DNA from: RHKX01 sp963745755
GTDB lineage: Bacteria > Actinomycetota > Thermoleophilia > Solirubrobacterales > 70-9
Direction: 5' to 3'
Length of the DNA stretch: 64,000 bases
Assembly (NCBI GenBank): GCA_963745755.1
Contig: CAVUYP010000001.1
Coordinates: forward strand, 806,001 to 870,000
Below, in pieces: positions 24,975 to 34,988 of this stretch. The translations under genes and the position numbers were made by a program. The notes beneath the pieces are model-generated. The model had not been told where the DNA came from. It worked only from the letters and a program-made list of their open reading frames with translations, and searched no databases. The number at the start of each line of letters is the position of its first letter. Positions within the stretch are counted from its first letter, which is position 1.

Positions 24975-25544
24975 ATGGGGCAGGAGGGTGGCCAGCGTCG
25001 CGACGCGATCGCGAACCGGCAGGCGGTGATCGACGCGGCGGCCGTGCTGCTGCACGATCGCCCGGAGGCGAGCATGCAGGAGATCGCCGACTACTCGGGC
25101 CTCGGCCGGACGACCGTCTACCGGCACTTCCCGAACCGGCTGGCGCTGCTCGAAGCACTGATGGCGGACGCGATCGCGCGCGGCAACGCCCACGTCGACG
25201 CCTTCCTCGCCGGCGGGGCCGGCACCGAGCAGCTGCTCCGCGAGGTCGGTGAGATGAACGTCGAGCTCGGCCTCCGCTACCGGTTCCTCTACGCGCACCA
25301 GGACATCGCCAAGCCGGCGCTGCAGCGGCTCGGGAGGCGCGGCCGCGACTCGCTGTCGGCGTTTCTCGCCGACGCCCAGCGGCGAGGTGAGATCCGCGCC
25401 GACCAGACCGTCTCCTGGCTGGTGACGGTCCATGTGGCGCTGGCGCTGGCGATGGTCGGCGACGTCCTCGGCGGCCGGATCGAACGCCCGGTCGCGGGGC
25501 GGGTGCTCGGCGAGACGATGGTGGCGATGATGGTCCCCCGTTGA
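24975..25544 (+). CDS. TetR-family transcriptional regulator (1)
   Basis: A 189-residue repressor with an N-terminal helix-turn-helix (about residues 34-53; MQEIADYSGLGRTTVYRHFP) and a helical ligand-binding domain. It is followed with a 4-base overlap by a second TetR gene of similar design, suggesting a duplicated pair. Likely targets are its own operon and the neighbouring antiporter or the alcohol/aldehyde oxidation genes (inference from position). Confidence 0.92.
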   Translation: MGQEGGQRRDAIANRQAVIDAAAVLLHDRPEASMQEIADYSGLGRTTVYRHFPNRLALLEALMADAIARGNAHVDAFLAGGAGTEQLLREVGEMNVELGLRYRFLYAHQDIAKPALQRLGRRGRDSLSAFLADAQRRGEIRADQTVSWLVTVHVALALAMVGDVLGGRIERPVAGRVLGETMVAMMVPR

Positions 25545-26113
25545 CGGCCGGCGGCGAGCCACGCCGGGCCGACTGGGAGCGCAATCGCCGGCAGTTGATC
25601 GAGACCAGCATCGACCTGCTCGCGGTGGACCCGGATCTGAGCATCCAGCAGATTGCCGAGGCCGCCGGGATCGGCCGGACGACGGTCTACCGGCACTTCA
25701 AGAGCCGCGACGAGCTGCTCGAGGCCGTGATCGCGGAGGTGATGGCGCGGGCCCGCCGGACCCTGACAGGGGCCGTGGTCGCCCCCGGCGAGCCGGAGCG
25801 CTCGATCCGCAACCTCAGCGCCGCCCTGATCGGCATCGCCCTCACCTACGGCCGGCTGATCGCCAGCCGCGAGAGCGACAGCGATGCCTTCGATGCGGCC
25901 AAGGTCGCCGCCGACAGCCCGACCTGGATCTTCCTCACCGAAGCGCTGGAGCGCGGCGAGGTTCGCGCCGACCTGCCGCAGGACTGGCTGCGGACGGTCA
26001 TGCAGACGGTGACGTTGACCGCCGTCGCCGAGGTCGACGCGGGAACCTTCGGCGAGGCGGAGGCGCAGCGCCTCGCCGCCGACACGCTCGTCGCGATCCT
26101 CCTGCCCGACTGA
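25541..26113 (+). CDS. TetR-family transcriptional regulator (2)
   Basis: A 190-residue regulator with the recognition helix in IQQIAEAAGIGRTTVYRHFK (about residues 35-54). The TTG start at 25,541 overlaps the previous stop (TTGA), so the two are coupled and may act together. The ligand-binding half differs from its neighbour. Confidence 0.92.
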   Translation: MTAGGEPRRADWERNRRQLIETSIDLLAVDPDLSIQQIAEAAGIGRTTVYRHFKSRDELLEAVIAEVMARARRTLTGAVVAPGEPERSIRNLSAALIGIALTYGRLIASRESDSDAFDAAKVAADSPTWIFLTEALERGEVRADLPQDWLRTVMQTVTLTAVAEVDAGTFGEAEAQRLAADTLVAILLPD

Positions 26114-26183
26114 GCCGCGCCCCCGGCCGCGGCTCGGTTTGCGACCCTTCCCGGTCCCGCGCCGCCGAGGCAGCGGCTCCCCC

Positions 26184-27558
26184 ATGGACCCCATCGCAGC
26201 TCCGATCCTCACCGCCGCCGAGCGCGGCTTCGCATTCGCCGACCTCTACGCGGTCGGGCTGATCTTCTGCGCCGTCGCCGTGTTCGCGGCGATCGGCGCC
26301 CTCTCCCACCAGGGCGACCGCGCCTTCTCGGCGAGCATCATCTACCTCGGCCTCGGCGCCGTCGCCGCGCTCGCGATCGAGCTGATCGGCGTCAGCTGGC
26401 TGAAGCCGGTCGAGAACGCGGCGCTGGTCGAGCGGATCAGCGAGCTGGCGGTGATCATCGCCCTGTTCGGGGCCGGCCTGAAGCTCGACCGGGCGTTCAC
26501 CCGGCGCTCGTGGTCGGGCGTGGCGCGGCTGCTGCTGATCGCGATGCCGCTGACGATCGCCGCGGTCGCCCTGTTCGGGCACGAGGTGATGGGCCTCTCG
26601 CTGGGAGCGGCGGTCATCCTCGGGGCGATCCTCGCCCCGACCGACCCGGTCCTCGCCGGTGACATCGGCGTCGGCCCGCCCGGCGACGAGGAGGAGCAGG
26701 AGCCGAACTTCTCGATCACCGGCGAGGCGGGCATGAACGACGGCCTCGCCTTCCCGTTCATCTTCGCCGGGCTGTTCATCCTCGACCCGGGTGGGACCGA
26801 CTGGATCGCCGACTGGCTGCTCGCCGACGTCCTCTACGCGCTCGTGGTCGCGGTCCTGATCGGCGGCCTCGTCGGCTTCGGCATCGCCGCGCTCGCCGTC
26901 CGCCTGCGCGAGCGGCGCCTCCTCTCCACCACCTTCGACAGCTGGCTGGCGATCCCCACCGTGCTGCTGATCTACGCGCTGACCGAGACGGCCGGCGCCT
27001 ACGGCTTCATCGCCGCTTTCGTCGGCGGGCTCGCGTTCCGCCGCTACGAGCGCACGCACGAGATCAACGGCCGCGTCCACGAGGGGGCCGAGACGGTCGA
27101 GAAGATCGGCGAGCTGGCGGTGATCCTGCTGTTCGGCAGCATGCTCTCGATCCGCGGCCTCGAGGCGCCGGGCTGGTCGGGGTGGCTGCTCGTCCCGGTA
27201 CTGCTGCTCGTGATCAGGCCGCTGTCGGTGGCGATCGCGACGGCCGGATCACGCAACGTCCCCTACCGGGAGCGGCTGTTTCTGGCCTGGTTCGGCGTTC
27301 GCGGGATCGGGTCGATCTACTACGCGGCGATCGCCGCGGGCGCCGACTCAGCTTCCCGCCCCGGCGACGCAGGTGATCGTCTGGACGGCGTTCGTCTGCG
27401 TGCTCGTCTCGATCCTCGTCCACGGGGTCTCGGCGACGCCGTTGAGCCGGGCGCTGCTGCCGGATCCCGGCTCCGAGCGGGCCCGGGGGCGGCTGCGCTG
27501 GACGAGCCGCGGCGGCGGCGGCACGGAGCCGCGGCCCGAGCCGGCGGCCGAGGGCTGA
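26184..27558 (+). CDS. Na+/H+ antiporter (CPA1/NhaP type), frameshifted as read
   Basis: About 457 residues when read through one frame change near 27,345. It is a cation:proton antiporter with about 12 membrane helices and the ion-site region GAILAPTDPVLAGDI followed by GEAGMNDGLAFPFIF. The N-terminal frame ends in a WFGVRGIGSIYYAAIAAGA block and the next frame continues IVWTAFVCVLVSILVHGVSA, a normal NhaP C-terminus. One extra base explains the break. The ATG at 26,184 begins the first hydrophobic segment. Confidence 0.88.
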
Positions 27559-27560
27559 GC

Positions 27561-28580
27561 TCAGAGGACGCCGGACTCGCGGGCGCCGGCGACGGTCTCG
27601 CGCAGCGTCGCCTCGGCGTCCCACTGGGGCTCCCAGCCGAACTCCTCGCGGGCCTTGCGGGTATCCATCAGCGTCGGCTCGCGGAACGCGTTCAGCCACT
27701 GGACCTCGGGCGGCAGGCCGGGGATCCGCGTCGCCACCTCGCTGAGCGCGGCGACCGCGGTACCGGGGACCGGTACCGACCACCAGCCGCAGGCCCGCGC
27801 CATCCGGGCGATGCTCATCGCCCCCGGCCCGGCGAGGTTGTAGCGGCCGGGCGGGCCGCCGCCCTCGACGGCGGTCCGCAACGCCGCGGCAACGTCGATC
27901 GTGTGGACGAGCTGGAACTCGACGCCGGGATCGGGCAGCACCGGCCCGAGGAACGGCACGAAGTCGAGGGCGCGGCGGGCGAGCCGCAGCTGCCCGTAGA
28001 CCGGCAGCAGCCGTACCGTCGTCTCGATCAGGGTCGTGGCGCCGGCGCCGGCGACGATGCAGGGCCGGAACACGTAGGCCTCGGTCGCCGAGCCGGCGAT
28101 GCAGTCGTCGAGGACGCGCTCGAGCTCGGCCTTGTGGGCCGAGTAGTAGAAGTCCTCCGACCCACGGGGCGGGACGTCCTCGGTGAGCGGCTGCGGGTTG
28201 TCGGCGTGGAACCCGTAGGCGGCGACCGACGAGGTGTAGACGAGCCGCTTGGCGCCGGCGTCGACGGTCGCCTCGAAGACGTTGCGGCTGCCCTCGGTGT
28301 TGATCCGCTGCGCCTCGTCGGGATCGCCGATGACGATGAAGGCGAGGTGGACGACGACGTCGGCGCCGGCGACGAGCGCGTCGACCGAGCTGCGGTCGAG
28401 GACGTCGCCGCGCTGGTAGACGACCTTCGGCCCGAGCCCGTGCTCGGCGGGGTCGAACGGCCGTCGCGCCATGCCGACGATCCGCCCGACGTCGGGCGAC
28501 TGCTCGAGCGCGTGCAGCGCGGCGATGCCGATGTCGCCGGTCGGCCCGGTCACGGCGACGGTCAGGCCCTCGGCCGCCAC
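27561..28580 (-). CDS. NAD-dependent epimerase/dehydratase (extended SDR)
   Basis: A 339-residue extended short-chain dehydrogenase. The Rossmann motif VTGPTGDIGIAALHALE lies at the N-terminus, VVHLAFIVIGDP follows, and the active-site Ser and YxxxK occur as YTSSVAAYG and YYSAHKAELE. The substrate is not evident. GTG 28,580 lies 7 bases downstream of the GMC oxidoreductase stop, so it probably belongs to the same operon as the alcohol and aldehyde oxidising genes. Confidence 0.88.
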   Translation of the reverse strand: MAAEGLTVAVTGPTGDIGIAALHALEQSPDVGRIVGMARRPFDPAEHGLGPKVVYQRGDVLDRSSVDALVAGADVVVHLAFIVIGDPDEAQRINTEGSRNVFEATVDAGAKRLVYTSSVAAYGFHADNPQPLTEDVPPRGSEDFYYSAHKAELERVLDDCIAGSATEAYVFRPCIVAGAGATTLIETTVRLLPVYGQLRLARRALDFVPFLGPVLPDPGVEFQLVHTIDVAAALRTAVEGGGPPGRYNLAGPGAMSIARMARACGWWSVPVPGTAVAALSEVATRIPGLPPEVQWLNAFREPTLMDTRKAREEFGWEPQWDAEATLRETVAGARESGVL

Positions 28581-28587
28581 CGCCGCC

Positions 28588-30621
28588 TCAGCCCGCCAGG
28601 ATCGCCCGCGCGGTCCGGTGCGCCAGCGACATCGTCGTGAACATCGGGTTCGTGCCGGAGGCGCTCGGGAACGCGCTCGCGTCGCCGATCCAGACGCCCT
28701 CGACGTCATGCAGCTCGACCCCACGGCCCGGCCACCGAGGTCGCCGGGTCGGCGCCCATCCGGCAACTGCCCATCTGGTGGGCGCTGAACAGGCCGATCT
28801 CGCGGTCGGGGATCGACAGCTTGGCGACCGCGGCGATGAACTCCTCGACGTCCTCGCCGCGGCGCCAGATCGGTGCCAGCCGGCTCAGCGCCTGCATCTC
28901 CTCGACGCCGCCGGCGTCCATGATCCGCGCCATCTCGGCGATCCCGCGGTGGAGGTTCGCGATGTCGAGCTCGTCGCGGACCGGGTAGTGGAGCAGCGGC
29001 CGGCCGCCGGCGTCGATCGTCACCCGGCCGTGGCCGCGGTCGCGGGTCAGGTTGATGATGCCGGCGCTGCGCGCGTACTTCGACATCCCCTCCTTGTGGT
29101 CGCGCCCGGAGCGCCAGGGCAGCGCCGCGGCGGTCAGCCCGGTCGTGTGCTGGGCGCACTCGATCAGGAAGCCGTAGCCGTCCTCGAGGTCGGCGAACTC
29201 GTGCGAGAGGCCGGCCTGCGGCGGGTCCCCACCAGGGGTCCTGGGCCTCCTCGTGGTAGCCGAAGACGACGCTGGTCGGATGCAGGTGGAGGTGATCGCC
29301 GACCGCCGGCCCGCCGATGCCGCTGCGCAGCAGCAGCGCCGGCGACTCGACCGATCCGCAGGCGACGACGACGGTCGGCGCCTTCACGGTCACGCTCGCG
29401 GTCCGGCCGTCCGGATCGAGGTAGGTCGCCTCGACGCCGACCGCTCGGCCGCTCTCGACCAGCACCCGCTCGACTCGGCAGTGGACGAGGAAGTCCGTCC
29501 CGTTCGCCGCCGCGTCGGCGAGGTAGGTCTTCGCGGTCGAGCGCTTCGATCCGGACTGGTCGCCGAAGCCCATGTAGCCGGCGGTGACCGGGTCGTAGGT
29601 CGAGGGGTCGGTGTTGCGGGTGACGCCGCGAAAGTCGAGGCCGCGCGCCGCGCAGCCCTTCTCGAGCAGCCGGTGGGGGCCGTTCAGGTCGCTGCACTCG
29701 GCGGTGACGCCGAGCCGCTCCCAGACCGCGTCCATGTCGGCGTCGTAGTCGCGGCCGTCGATTCCCTCGAGGCCGGCCGCCGCCCACTCGGAGCGGACGG
29801 CGTCGGTCGTCCGCAGGCAGTTCGTCCAGTTGAGGACGGTGCCGCCGCCGAGCGCCGAGCCGGCCTGGATCGAGACCTGCCCGTCGGCGGTGGCGAACGG
29901 TCCCGCCGTTCAGGAAGATGTGCTGGTAGGCCCAGAGCTCGAGGCCGTTGAACTCCGACTCGTCGTGGTAGCCGCCCATCTCGAGCACGCAGACCTGCTT
30001 GCCGGCGGCGGCGAGCTCGGCGGCGATCACCCCTCCCCCGGCCCCCGAGCCGACGACGACCGCGTCGGCGCTCAGCGTCAGGTCGGCTGCATCGGGGACG
30101 ATCGGCTTGATCGGCCGCTCGACCTCCGCGGACGGCTTCGGCAGCGCCTGCGGGCCCGGGTAGCCGATGCCCGGCCAGTTCGGGTTGATCCCGGTGCCGG
30201 CGTCGGGCAGCGCGTAGTGCAGCGACAGGCAGGCGCCGCGCAGACCGTCGAGGCCGGCCGCGGCCTCGGGGTCGGCCATGAACGCGTCGACGATCGCCTC
30301 GCGCCCCTCCTGGGGGACGGCGGCGGCCATCCCCTCGGCGGCGAGTGCGTCGAGCAGCCCGCCGAGGCCGGCCAGCTGCTCGGCCGGCGCGCCGGACTGA
30401 AGCAGCGCCAGCTCGACCGCCATCGGCACCGAGTAGTCGCTTGCCGAGCGGGCCCAGAAGCCGGTCGGATCCTCGCCTCCCGGCGCCTCCAGCGACGGCA
30501 CCCAGGTGTCGCAGAGCGCCGTCAACGTCGTCCGCTGGGAGTCGTCGAAGAGCTCGCTGGCGGCATAGGCGGCGAGCGCCTCGGAGACCTGCGCGGTCAC
30601 CTCGCCGACGTAGGGGAACAT
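28588..30621 (-). CDS. GMC oxidoreductase (fatty-alcohol-oxidase-like), frameshifted as read
   Basis: Read through three +1 shifts (near 29,905, 29,230 and 28,735), this is an FAD-linked alcohol oxidase/dehydrogenase of about 680 residues. The N-terminal part (FDDSQRTTLTALCDTWVPS) is typical of long-chain alcohol oxidase relatives. The dinucleotide site is AVVVGSGAGGGVIAAELAAA, the middle has GSALGGGTVLNW and YMGFGDQSGSKRS, and the end is HQMGSCRMGADPATSV plus GTNPMFTTMSLAHRTA. No stop separates it from the upstream aldehyde dehydrogenase frame; ATG 30,621 is a possible internal start. Confidence 0.85.
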
Positions 30622-32089
30622 GTGGACCTCGCGAGCCGGCGCGTAGCCGGGGGTGACGAGGATCGACTGCCGGCGGGTGTACTTGCGGATCCCGTCGGCG
30701 CCGTGGCGCGAGCCCATCCCCGACTGCTTCCAGCCGCCCATCGGCAGCTCCAGCGCCGAGTAGTTGAGCTGGGCGTCGTTGACGCAGGCGACCCCAGCCT
30801 CGATCCGCCGGGCGAGCTCGCTCGCCGCGGACCGTGTCGCGCGTCCAGACCGAGGCCTGCAGTCCGTAGCGGCCCTCGTTGGCCAGCGCGACCGCCTCGT
30901 CGGCGTCGGCGACCCGCATCACCGGCAGCGTCGGCCCGAAGGTCTCCTCGGTCATGCAGAGCATCGAGTGATCGACGCCGGTCAGGACGGTCGGCTCGTA
31001 GAAGCGCCCCGGCCCCTCGCCGACCCGGCCCCCGGTCCGCACCTCGGCGCCGCGCTCGACGGCGTCGCGGACATGGGATTCGATCAGCTCGAGCTGCGGC
31101 GGGAAGATGATCGCGCCGACGTCGACGCTGCCGAGCTCGCCGGGCGGCCCCTGCCGCAGCGACTCGACCTTGGCGATCAGCCGGTCGACGAACTCGTCGT
31201 GGATCGCGTCCTCGACGTAGATCCGCTCGACCGAGATGCAGACCTGGCCGCTGTTGTTGAGCCCGTAGGAGACGGCGGCGTTGACGGCGCGCTCGATATC
31301 GGCGTCGGCGAGGACGATCATCGGGTCCTTGCCGCCGAGCTCGAGGCTGACCGGGGTCAGCGTCTCGGCGGCCTGCGCCATCACCTTCTTGCCGGTCTCG
31401 ACCGAGCCGGTGAACATCACGTAGTCGGCGCGGTCGACGAGCGCCGCGCCGGTCGCGCCGCCGCCGGTGGCGACCGCGAAGACGCCGGCGGGCAGGCCCG
31501 CCTCGGCGAGCATCTCGGCCATCAGCAGCGAGGTCAGCGGCGTCACCTCCGACGGCTTGAGGACGACCGCGTTGCCGGCTGCGAGCGCCGGGATGCAGTC
31601 GCCGAAGGAGTTGATCAGCGGGAAGTTCCAGGGCCCGATCACGCCGACGACGCCGACCGGCTCGTAGCGGACCTTGAGCTCGCGGCCGCCGCGGACCGAC
31701 GGCGAGGCGCTCTCGACGATCTCGTCGGCGAGCATCGCCGGCGCCCGCTTCGCCCAGAACTCGAGCGCCGAGATCCCGTAGCCGAGCTCGGCGAACATCG
31801 TCTCGTCGGCGGGCTTGCCGGTCTCGGCGCAGATCGACTCGACGATGCGGTCGCCGTTGGCGACCATCCAGGCGCGGGCCTTCATCAGCACCCCGGCGCG
31901 CTCGCCGAAGCCGGCCTGCCACCAGCCGGGCTGCGCCGCGCGCGCCGCCGCGACGAGCGCCTCGACCTCGGCGGCGGCGAGATCGGGGACGGTCGCGAGC
32001 GTCTCGCCGGTCGCAGGATTCTCGACCGCGATTCCGGCTCCGTTGGTCGTCGTGTGGGCGGGGGCGCCCGTTGACGTCACGCTCTCCAT
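30622..32089 (-). CDS. Aldehyde dehydrogenase, frameshifted; reads into the GMC gene
   Basis: NAD(P)-dependent aldehyde dehydrogenase of about 490 residues. Motifs: GPWNFPLINSF, FTGSVETGKKV, catalytic Glu in LELGGKDPM, catalytic Cys in GLNNSGQVCISVERIY, and TEETFGPTLPV. The frame changes near 30,825 and continues LPMGGWKQSGMGSRHGADGI. After this usual C-terminus the frame stays open straight into the GMC oxidoreductase, so the two may form one protein. Together they could take an alcohol to a carboxylate. Confidence 0.88.
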
Positions 32090-32183
32090 GTCCCGCCGGC
32101 GAGTCTACCCACCGCCGCCGGACCGGCGCCGGCGGTGATCCACTTGCCGCTGCCCGACGATCGGAGTTGCGAGGATTGCCACG

Positions 32184-33317
32184 ATGGCGACGACCGTCCT
32201 GATCTCCGACACCCACCTGGGCGCCAGCTCCGGCAGCGACGTGCTGCGGCGGGCGGCGATCCGCGAGCGCCTGCTCGAGGCGATCGCCGCCGCCGGTGCC
32301 GACCGCCTGGTGCTGCTCGGCGACATCGTCGAGATGCGCGACGGCCCGCTCGGCGAATCGCTCAGCGCCGGCCGCGAGTTCTTCGACGGCGATCGGAGCC
32401 GCGTTCGCCGGCAAGGAGGTGGTCCTCGTCCCCGGCAACCACGACCACCGCCTGCTCGGCCCGTGGCTCGAGCGGGCTCGCGACGAGCAGCGGCCGGCGA
32501 CGCTCGACGAGATCGTCTCCGAGCCGCACCCGGCGGTGCGCTCGATCGACGACTGGCTCGGCGACGCCCGTCTCGAGGTCCGCTACCCGGGCGTCTGGGT
32601 CCGCGACGACGTCTTCGCGACCCACGGCCACTATCTCGACAGCCACGTGACGCTGCCGACGATCGAGCGGCTCTCGGTCGCGACGGTCGACCGGCTGGCC
32701 GGGACGCCGACCGGACGCCGCGAGACGCCGCACGACTACGAGGAGGTCCACGCGCCCGATCTACGACCTGATCTTCAGCCTCGCCCAGGGCGGTCGCGGC
32801 TTCGGCAGCGACGAGCAGGGACGGTCGCGGGCGATGCGGATCTGGGAGGGGATCGGCGGCGCCTCCGGCAGGGCGCGGACGATCCGCGGCCGGCTGCTCG
32901 GCTCGGCGGTGATCCCGGCGACCCTGCGCGGCCTCGAGCGGGCCGGCCTCGGCCGCTTCAATCGCGACTTCTCGATCACCGAGATCGGCCGTGCCGGCGT
33001 CGAGGCGATGCACACGGTCGTCGAGCGGCTCGACATCGAGGCCGAGCACGTCGATCTTCGGCCACATCCACCGTCGCGGCTCGCTGCCCGGCGACGGCGA
33101 CACCGGCTCGACGCCGGCCTGGGCCCGCAACGGCGTCACCCTGCACAACACCGGCAACTGGCTCTACACCGAGGCGCTGCTCGGCCTCGCGGTCCCGCAG
33201 AGCCCGTTCTGGCCGGGCTCGATGGTCGTCGTCGGCGAGTCGGGGCCGCCGCAGCTCGTCGAGGTGCTGGGCGACGTCGACCGCGAGGTCCTCGCCGGCC
33301 GGGCCGGGCCGCGCTAG
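32184..33317 (+). CDS. Metallophosphoesterase, three frameshifts as read
   Basis: About 377 residues when read through shifts near 32,390, 32,757 and 33,052, each equal to one extra base. Calcineurin-like motifs are ISDTHLG, LLGDIVEM, VPGNHDHR, ATHGHYLDSH and FGHIHRRG, giving the full two-metal site. The substrate is unknown. It converges on mogA with a 13-base gap. The intact motif order argues that the gene is functional and the shifts are artefacts. Confidence 0.85.
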
Positions 33318-33330
33318 GAGCGGCGGCGGC

Positions 33331-33829
33331 TCAGCGGTGGCCGCCGGTGCCGCCGGCGAGCAGGCGGAGTGCGTGCGGCAGCGCCGCGGCGATCGCCTCG
33401 CCCGGACTCGGCGATCGCCTTCGGGTTGCCGGGGAAGTTGACGATCAGGGTGCCGCCGCGGATCGCCGCGACGTTGCGGGAGAGCATCCAGTGCGGCGTG
33501 TGCTCGCGCGAGGCCAGCCGCATCGCCTCGGCGATCCCCGGGGCGCCGCGCTCGGCGACGTCCATCGTCGCCTCGGGGGTGACGTCGTCGGCGGCGAAGC
33601 CGGTGCCGCCGGTCGTCAGCAACAGCTCGCAGCCGACCTCGTCGCAGAGGTAGCGGAGGTGGTCGGCGATCAGGTCGCGATCGTCGGCGATCAGGTCGCG
33701 GGCGACCACCGCGGCGCCGATCCCGGCCGCAAACGCGGCCAGCCCCTCCCCGCTCAGGTCCTCGTCCTCGCTGCCGGCCGCCCGTGAGGAGCTGATCGTC
33801 AGGATCGCCGCCCGCGGCGCCTCAGCCAT
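33331..33829 (-). CDS. mogA: MogA/MoaB-type molybdopterin adenylyltransferase, one frameshift
   Basis: A 165-residue enzyme that adenylylates molybdopterin before molybdenum insertion. Motifs are ELLLTTGGTGFAADDVTPEA, SREHTPHWMLSRNVAAIRGG and LIVNFPGNPKAIAES. A +1 shift near 33,402 interrupts the last 25 residues; the corrected end is EAIAAALPHALRLLAGGTGGH. The ATG overlaps the moaC stop by 3 bases beyond GATGGCTGA, so it is the last gene of the leftward moeA-moaX-moaC-mogA operon. Confidence 0.88.
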
Positions 33830-34329
33830 CGCCGGCGCTCCACTCGCCGCTCTTGCCGCCGCTCTTGTGGAGCAGGCGGACGCGCTCGATCTCGACGCCC
33901 CGCTCGAGCGCCTTGACCATGTCGTAGATCGGTCAGCGCGGCGATCGCGGCCGCCGCCATCGCCTCGATCTCGACGCCGGTGCGGCCGACGCAGCGGGCC
34001 TCGGCGGTGACGGTGACGATGCCTGCATCGACGTCGACGGCGATGCCCACGTCGGCGAAGCTGAGCGGCAGCGGGTGGGCGAGCGGCACCAGCGTGCCGG
34101 CCCGCTTGGCGGCGCCGATGCCGGCGATCCGGGCGGTGCCGAGCACGTCGCCCTTCGGGCCGTCGCCCGCCTCGACCGCCCGGGCGGTCGCCGGCTGCAT
34201 CCGGACGCGGGCCTCGGCGACGGCACGTCGCTCGCTCTCCGCCTTGGCGCCGACGTCGACCATCCGCGCCGCCCCGTCGGGGCCGATGTGGGTCAGCCCG
34301 GTCGGCTCGGGTTCACGCCCTCCACCCAT
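33822..34329 (-). CDS. moaC: MoaC, cyclic pyranopterin monophosphate synthase, one frameshift
   Basis: MoaC makes cyclic pyranopterin monophosphate from the MoaA product. The approximately 168-residue protein has LTHIGPDGAARMVDVGAKAE, LVPLAHPLPLS and GVEIEAMAAAAIAALT. A +1 shift near 33,932 is followed in the next frame by the expected IYDMVKALERGVEIERVRLL and HKSGGKSGEW. It overlaps the moaX end by 37 bases and the mogA start by 8. Confidence 0.9.
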
Positions 34330-34968
34330 CGCGACTCACCTCCCTCGATCTCGCGCTTCCAGATCGGCGCCTCGGCCTTGATCCGGTCGATCGCCTCGCG
34401 GGCGCCCGCGAACGCCTCGCCGCGGTGGGCCGCGGCGACGGCGACGATCACGCTCGGCTCGCCGAGCGGGACGCTGCCGGTCCGGTGCTCGCCGGCGGCC
34501 GCCTCGAGGCCGTGCCGCTCGCAGCACTCGGTGAGGATCGCCGCGATCCGCTCCTCGGCCATCTCCGCGTAGGCCTCGTACTCGAGCCGCTCGACCGCGC
34601 GGGTGACGCCCTGGAAGGTGACGATCGCGCCGGCGCCGTCGCGCGACGACCCGGGCCGAGATCGCCTCGATCGACAGCGGCTCGCCGGTGACCCGGCTGT
34701 GGACCGCGCCGGTGCCGCCGCTGACCGGCGGGATCAGGGCCAGCTCGTCGCCGCTGTGCAGCTCGGTCGTCGCCGCCGCGTAGTCGCGATTGACGGCCAT
34801 CGCCACCGGCAGCCGATCGAGCAGCCCGGCCAGGCCGGGCTCGGCGGCGAGGGCGGCGATCGCGTCGGCGACGGTCGCACCCGCCTCGAGCTCGATCGCG
34901 ATCCGCTCCCGCCCGGCCCGCTCGCGGAGGATCGCGAACAGGCGGACCTCGACTCTCATCGCCTCCAT
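34293..34968 (-). CDS. moaX: MoaD-MoaE fusion (MoaX-like molybdopterin synthase), one frameshift
   Basis: Residues 1-83 are MoaD, the sulfur carrier, ending in LALIPPVSGGTG with the Gly-Gly that must be freed for thiocarboxylation. The frame then runs without a stop into MoaE (AVHSRVTGEPLSIEAISARV). After a +1 shift near 34,645 it continues ILTECCERHGLEAAAGEHRT, AVAAAHRGEAF and IKAEAPIWKRE. A similar fusion, MoaX of Mycobacterium tuberculosis, is known to be cleaved after the Gly-Gly. ATG 34,968 is used; a second ATG lies 3 codons later. Confidence 0.85.
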
Positions 34969-34988
34969 CACGGCGAGGCTAGCGCCGT

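Noticed and set aside
27340..34650. Programmed +1 frameshifting as the explanation of the repeated shifts
   Set aside because: The sites share no slippery sequence or stop-codon arrangement and occur several times per gene; an error tract is simpler.
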